A stretch of DNA of 7,282 bases from a bacterium (GTDB lineage: Bacteria; CG2-30-53-67; CG2-30-70-394): assembly GCA_024278555.1 (NCBI GenBank), contig JAJRSX010000066.1:1-7282 (forward strand). The letters are read 5' to 3'. Position numbers and translations under genes: made by a program. Position 1 is the first letter of the stretch, and each line of letters begins with the position of its first letter. Of the stretch, positions 5,400 to 7,282 are shown piece after piece. The notes beneath the pieces were generated by a model. The model was not told where the DNA came from. It ran no database searches and worked only from the letters and a program-made list of their open reading frames with translations.

Positions 5400-6845
5400 C
5401 TAAGAGGTCAGCCATCCCTGGGCGGCGTCGAGGAGCTCCGCCGGGTCGCCCCCCGGGGCGGCCTCGCAGTAGAGGCGCACCAGGGGCTCGGTCCCCGAGG
5501 GGCGGACCAGGAGCCAAGCGGTATCGTCGAGGGTGAGGCGGAGGCCGTCGATGCGATCAATTTCGGTGAGCGCGCGGCCGGCGAGGGTCGCCGGGGGGTC
5601 GGCGACGATCCGCTCGGCGACCCGCGCCTGCTCCGCCTCGGTGAGGGTGAGGTCGCGCCGCGCATACGGGCCGACGCCGTACTCCTCGTGCAGGTCGTCC
5701 ACCATCCGGCCGAGGCGCTCCCGACGCTCCCACATCGCCTCCGCCACCAGGAGGGCCAGGTAGGTGGCGTCACGCTCCTTCAAATACCCCTGGATGCCGA
5801 TCCCCCCCGCCTCCTCGCCGCCGATGAGGACGTCGCCGCCGACCATCGCCGCAGCCACATGTTTGAAGCCCACGGGAAGCCGCCGCTCGGGAAGGCCGTA
5901 GCGGCGCGCCATGGCCGGGATGGTGCGTGACAAGTTCACCGCGTGCAGTACGGTGCCGCGCATCTTGCGCACCTCCACCAGGTGGCGCAGGAGGATGAGG
6001 AAGAGGTCGTGGGCGGTGAGGACCCGGTCGCGCTCGTCGATCACCGCCAGGCGGTCGCCGTCCCCATCGGCGACAAAGACCACGTCGCGATCCCACACCA
6101 CCCGCAGCTTTCGCTCAACCGCCAGATTGTCCGCCACCGGCTCGGGCTTGCGACCGCCGAAGGTGACATCGCGCTGGTTCTCGATCTCGCTGATGTTCAG
6201 GCCGCGGTCGGCGAAGGCCTGGGGCAGCAGCCCCTGGGTGGCGCCGCGCATGGAGCTGGCGAGCAACGAGATCCCGCACCGGCGCTGGGGAACCGGCCCA
6301 AGGCAGCGGATCATGTGGGCAAGATAGCCGCGCCGCTCATCCACCACCTTGATTTGTTTCGCCCGCTTGAGCTCCTCGAAGGTGGTGGTGAGCGGCGGGA
6401 TGTCGGCGGCGGTGAGCTCGCTCGCCCGGGCGGCGATCCAGTCTGCCGCCGCGTCGTCGATGGAGCCGCCGAAGGAGGCCTTCACCTTCACCCCGATGTA
6501 GTTCGGGGCGTTGTGGCTGGCGGTGATCATCAGACCGGCGGCGCAGGTCTCGGCAATGACCATGTAGGAGAGGCACGGGGTCGGAATAAAGGTCTTCGCC
6601 AGGCGCACCGGCAGGCCGCGGGCGGCGAAGACCCGCGCCGCCTCCTCCGCCAACACCGGCGCCAACAGCCGGGTGTCGTAGCCGATCGCCACCGGCCGCC
6701 CGTGCCACCCCGCCTCGGCGAGCCAGTCTGCCACTGCCGCGGCGATGCGGCCGACCTGCAGGAAGGTGGGGCCGTGGCCGAGGGGCGTACGCCAGCCGTC
6801 GGTACCAAAGTGGATAGCAGGGATCTCGGCAGTCTCTGGGCTCAT
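5400..6845 (-). CDS. Phosphoglucomutase/phosphomannomutase family enzyme
   Basis: This cytoplasmic alpha-D-phosphohexomutase moves phosphate between C1 and C6 of a hexose phosphate through a phosphoserine intermediate. That feeds glucose-1-P or mannose-1-P into polysaccharide, nucleotide-sugar or glycogen metabolism. The product of 481 residues has all four signatures: TASHNAPNYIGVK with catalytic Ser110; ADGDGDR with Mg2+ ligands Asp260, Asp262 and Asp264; GGEEAGGIG (342-350) for sugar recognition; and RPSGTEPLVRLY (448-459) for phosphate binding. The N-terminal IHFGTDGWR (11-19) and GYDTR (55-59) are also typical. ASHNA replaces the more common ASHNP. The ATG at 6845 places the family start after ten residues; a GTG at 6878 would add 11 residues with no family character. 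Neither has a visible Shine-Dalgarno. Substrate preference (glucose, mannose or glucosamine phosphate) cannot be read from motifs alone; GEEAGG is compatible with a glucose/mannose enzyme. Confidence 0.93.
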   Translation of the reverse strand: MSPETAEIPAIHFGTDGWRTPLGHGPTFLQVGRIAAAVADWLAEAGWHGRPVAIGYDTRLLAPVLAEEAARVFAARGLPVRLAKTFIPTPCLSYMVIAETCAAGLMITASHNAPNYIGVKVKASFGGSIDDAAADWIAARASELTAADIPPLTTTFEELKRAKQIKVVDERRGYLAHMIRCLGPVPQRRCGISLLASSMRGATQGLLPQAFADRGLNISEIENQRDVTFGGRKPEPVADNLAVERKLRVVWDRDVVFVADGDGDRLAVIDERDRVLTAHDLFLILLRHLVEVRKMRGTVLHAVNLSRTIPAMARRYGLPERRLPVGFKHVAAAMVGGDVLIGGEEAGGIGIQGYLKERDATYLALLVAEAMWERRERLGRMVDDLHEEYGVGPYARRDLTLTEAEQARVAERIVADPPATLAGRALTEIDRIDGLRLTLDDTAWLLVRPSGTEPLVRLYCEAAPGGDPAELLDAAQGWLTS

Positions 6846-6966
6846 AGGTCGAGAGGGGTACGGGGCACGGGGAGACACGAAGGGGAGCGGAGTTTGCCGC
6901 GATCCGGTGGCGCTTCGCGAGCCCGGAGGGGCCGAAACCAGGTCAGACGTGGGGCCGGGTCAAAAC

Positions 6967-6993
6967 CACGAAGGCCGCGAAGGGCACGAAGAC
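6967..6993 (+). repeat. Three-unit 9-base tandem (cacgaag type)
   Basis: Three consecutive nine-base units, CACGAAGGC, CGCGAAGGG and CACGAAGAC, are preceded by AAC. A further CACGAAGGGG occurs at 6876-6885 and GGCGCGAAGGGGG lies near 7067-7079. Accurate family assignment needs a genome-wide comparison, but the AACCACGAAGG motif is well known from intergenic repeats in proteobacteria and other phyla. Confidence 0.6.
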
Positions 6994-6997
6994 GGAC

Positions 6998-7105
6998 CGC
7001 GAGGTTGGCGTCGCCGGTGGCGGACCGAACGATGGCGCCGGCCTGAAAGGCCGATCCCAACGCAACGGCGCGAAGGGGGAGCGCGAGGGGACGGCGTCGC
7101 CGGTG
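6998..7105 (+). repeat. Imperfect direct repeat pair
   Basis: CGCGAGG-TT-GGCGTCGCCGGTG at 6998-7019 recurs as CGCGAGG-GGAC-GGCGTCGCCGGTG at 7082-7105. The 7-base and 13-base blocks are identical and only the 2-4 base spacer differs. The copies are about 86 bases apart, with the hairpin at 7039-7053 between them. Confidence 0.6.
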
Positions 7106-7158
7106 ATCAGCGGGAGGCAGGTGCCGAGTGGGATTTCACCGCAGAGATGGGATGAGGA

Positions 7159-7241
7159 GGCCGCTCTCCTCGCGAGCTCAGGTTCTAACCTGGCTCAATG
7201 CTAACCACGGGCTCGGAGCCCACAAGCAAAGGAGAGCGACC
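7159..7241 (+). promoter_or_regulatory. Structured leader masking the ribosome binding site of the IS110-like gene
   Basis: GGCCGCTCTCCT (7159-7170) pairs with AGGAGAGCGACC (7230-7241) in 11 of 12 positions (one C:A mismatch), closing a domain that ends right at the ATG. Inside are two hairpins. One is GAGC-T-CAGGTT / AACCTG-GCTC (7174-7196, ten pairs, one bulged T, tight loop). The other is GGGCT-CGG-AGCCC (7209-7221). The right arm of the outer stem contains the Shine-Dalgarno AGGAG (7230-7234, 7 bases before ATG), so folding would hide it. This could be a translational brake on the transposase, part of an IS110-type bridge RNA encoded in the left non-coding end, or both. Confidence 0.6.
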
Positions 7242-7282
7242 ATGAAGCAGGCTACCACGCAGACGATCGGAGTGGACGTGAG
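7242..7282 (+). CDS. IS110-family transposase, first 13 codons only
   Basis: Only the N-terminus MKQATTQTIGVDV(S) is visible before the window ends. IGVDVS close to the N-terminus is the usual start of the RuvC-like DEDD domain of IS110-family recombinases, and the Asp of GVDVS would be the first catalytic acid. A good Shine-Dalgarno (AGGAG, 7-base spacing) supports the ATG. A long non-coding, structured 5' end next to such a gene fits the IS110 subgroup, in which the left end encodes the bridge RNA. With only 13 residues, other RuvC/actin-like folds that begin with a Gly-x-Asp motif remain possible. The element's left boundary cannot be fixed here, and no terminal repeat was recognised. Confidence 0.62.
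   Translation, partial: MKQATTQTIGVDV
7242..7282 (+). mobile_element. Left end of a probable IS110-type insertion sequence (partial)
   Basis: Inferred from the transposase start and the structured leader. The coordinates cover only the certain part. The element probably extends left into 7150-7241 or further, since IS110 members carry a non-coding left end before the gene. IS110 elements usually lack long terminal inverted repeats, which agrees with none being visible. Confidence 0.5.

Larger units (their letters stand above)
6846..7158. other. Repeat-bearing intergenic region without a convincing gene
   Basis: About 310 bases between the mutase start and the structured leader of the right-hand gene. 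Open frames exist on both strands, but none has recognisable domains or good start signals. The region contains a three-unit nine-base tandem (6967-6993), a long imperfect direct repeat (6998-7019 and 7082-7105), a small hairpin CGGCCT-GAA-AGGCCG (7039-7053), and TTCACCGCAGAGATG (7136-7150), which resembles the start of another A/G-rich dispersed repeat seen in many bacterial genomes. Translations such as NHEGREGHED are a familiar spurious product of such repeats. The region must also carry the mutase promoter, which I could not identify. Confidence 0.6.

Noticed and set aside
3850-5403. Alternative plus-strand frame across rtcB (517 codons)
   Set aside because: Pro/Gly/Arg low-complexity shadow of rtcB.
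5943-7046. Plus-strand open frame opposite the mutase and into the intergenic region
   Set aside because: Antisense shadow of the mutase that runs into repeat DNA.
6842-7060. Minus-strand 72-codon open frame upstream of the mutase
   Set aside because: It translates the repeat region (VRLRALRGLRGF is the complement of the CACGAAG tandem), lacks a start signal and resembles no family.
6846-7241. CRISPR array or tRNA gene in the intergenic region
   Set aside because: The repeats are short and not regularly spaced with unique spacers, and no cloverleaf or conserved tRNA arms were found.

Overview
The window comes from a very GC-rich bacterium. Codon third positions are overwhelmingly G or C, which also produces long spurious open frames on both strands. 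A bacterial V/A-type ATP synthase cluster, an archease-RtcB pair, a COG1109 hexose-phosphate mutase and an apparent IS110-family element suit a high-GC proteobacterium or a similar lineage. The sequence alone does not allow a firm taxonomic placement.

Layout. Bases 1-3287, minus strand: four tightly coupled genes of a V/A-type rotary ATP synthase. In transcription order they are a short coiled-coil peripheral-stalk subunit, a short subunit C (AC39-like), subunit I (the stator 'a' homologue) and the proteolipid subunit K, which runs off the left edge. All three junctions overlap by 1-4 bases (GTGA, GTGA, TGATG), so this is one translationally coupled operon. The rest (A, B, D and so on) presumably lies to the left. 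Bases 3288-3407: divergent intergenic region. Bases 3408-5341, plus strand: archease followed by the RNA ligase RtcB, a known functional pair in 3'-phosphate RNA ligation. Bases 5342-5399: short convergent gap with a strong hairpin overlapping the rtcB stop. Bases 5400-6845, minus strand: a phosphoglucomutase/phosphomannomutase-family enzyme with its catalytic motifs intact. Bases 6846-7241: about 400 bases without a convincing gene, holding degenerate intergenic repeats and then a structured leader. Bases 7242-7282, plus strand: the first 13 codons of what looks like an IS110-family transposase, cut by the window end.

How it fits together. The ATP synthase genes build the membrane sector and stalk of one complex. 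Archease and RtcB form an independent RNA repair/splicing module, and the mutase is a separate sugar-phosphate gene. The two features most worth a second look are: (i) an Arg/Pro-rich in-frame insertion of about 59 residues in subunit I, encoded by palindromic DNA with atypical codon use; and (ii) the leader of the IS110-like gene. In that leader a 12-base stem with one mismatch encloses two hairpins and pairs the ribosome binding site. It is a candidate for translational masking, or for part of an IS110 bridge RNA.
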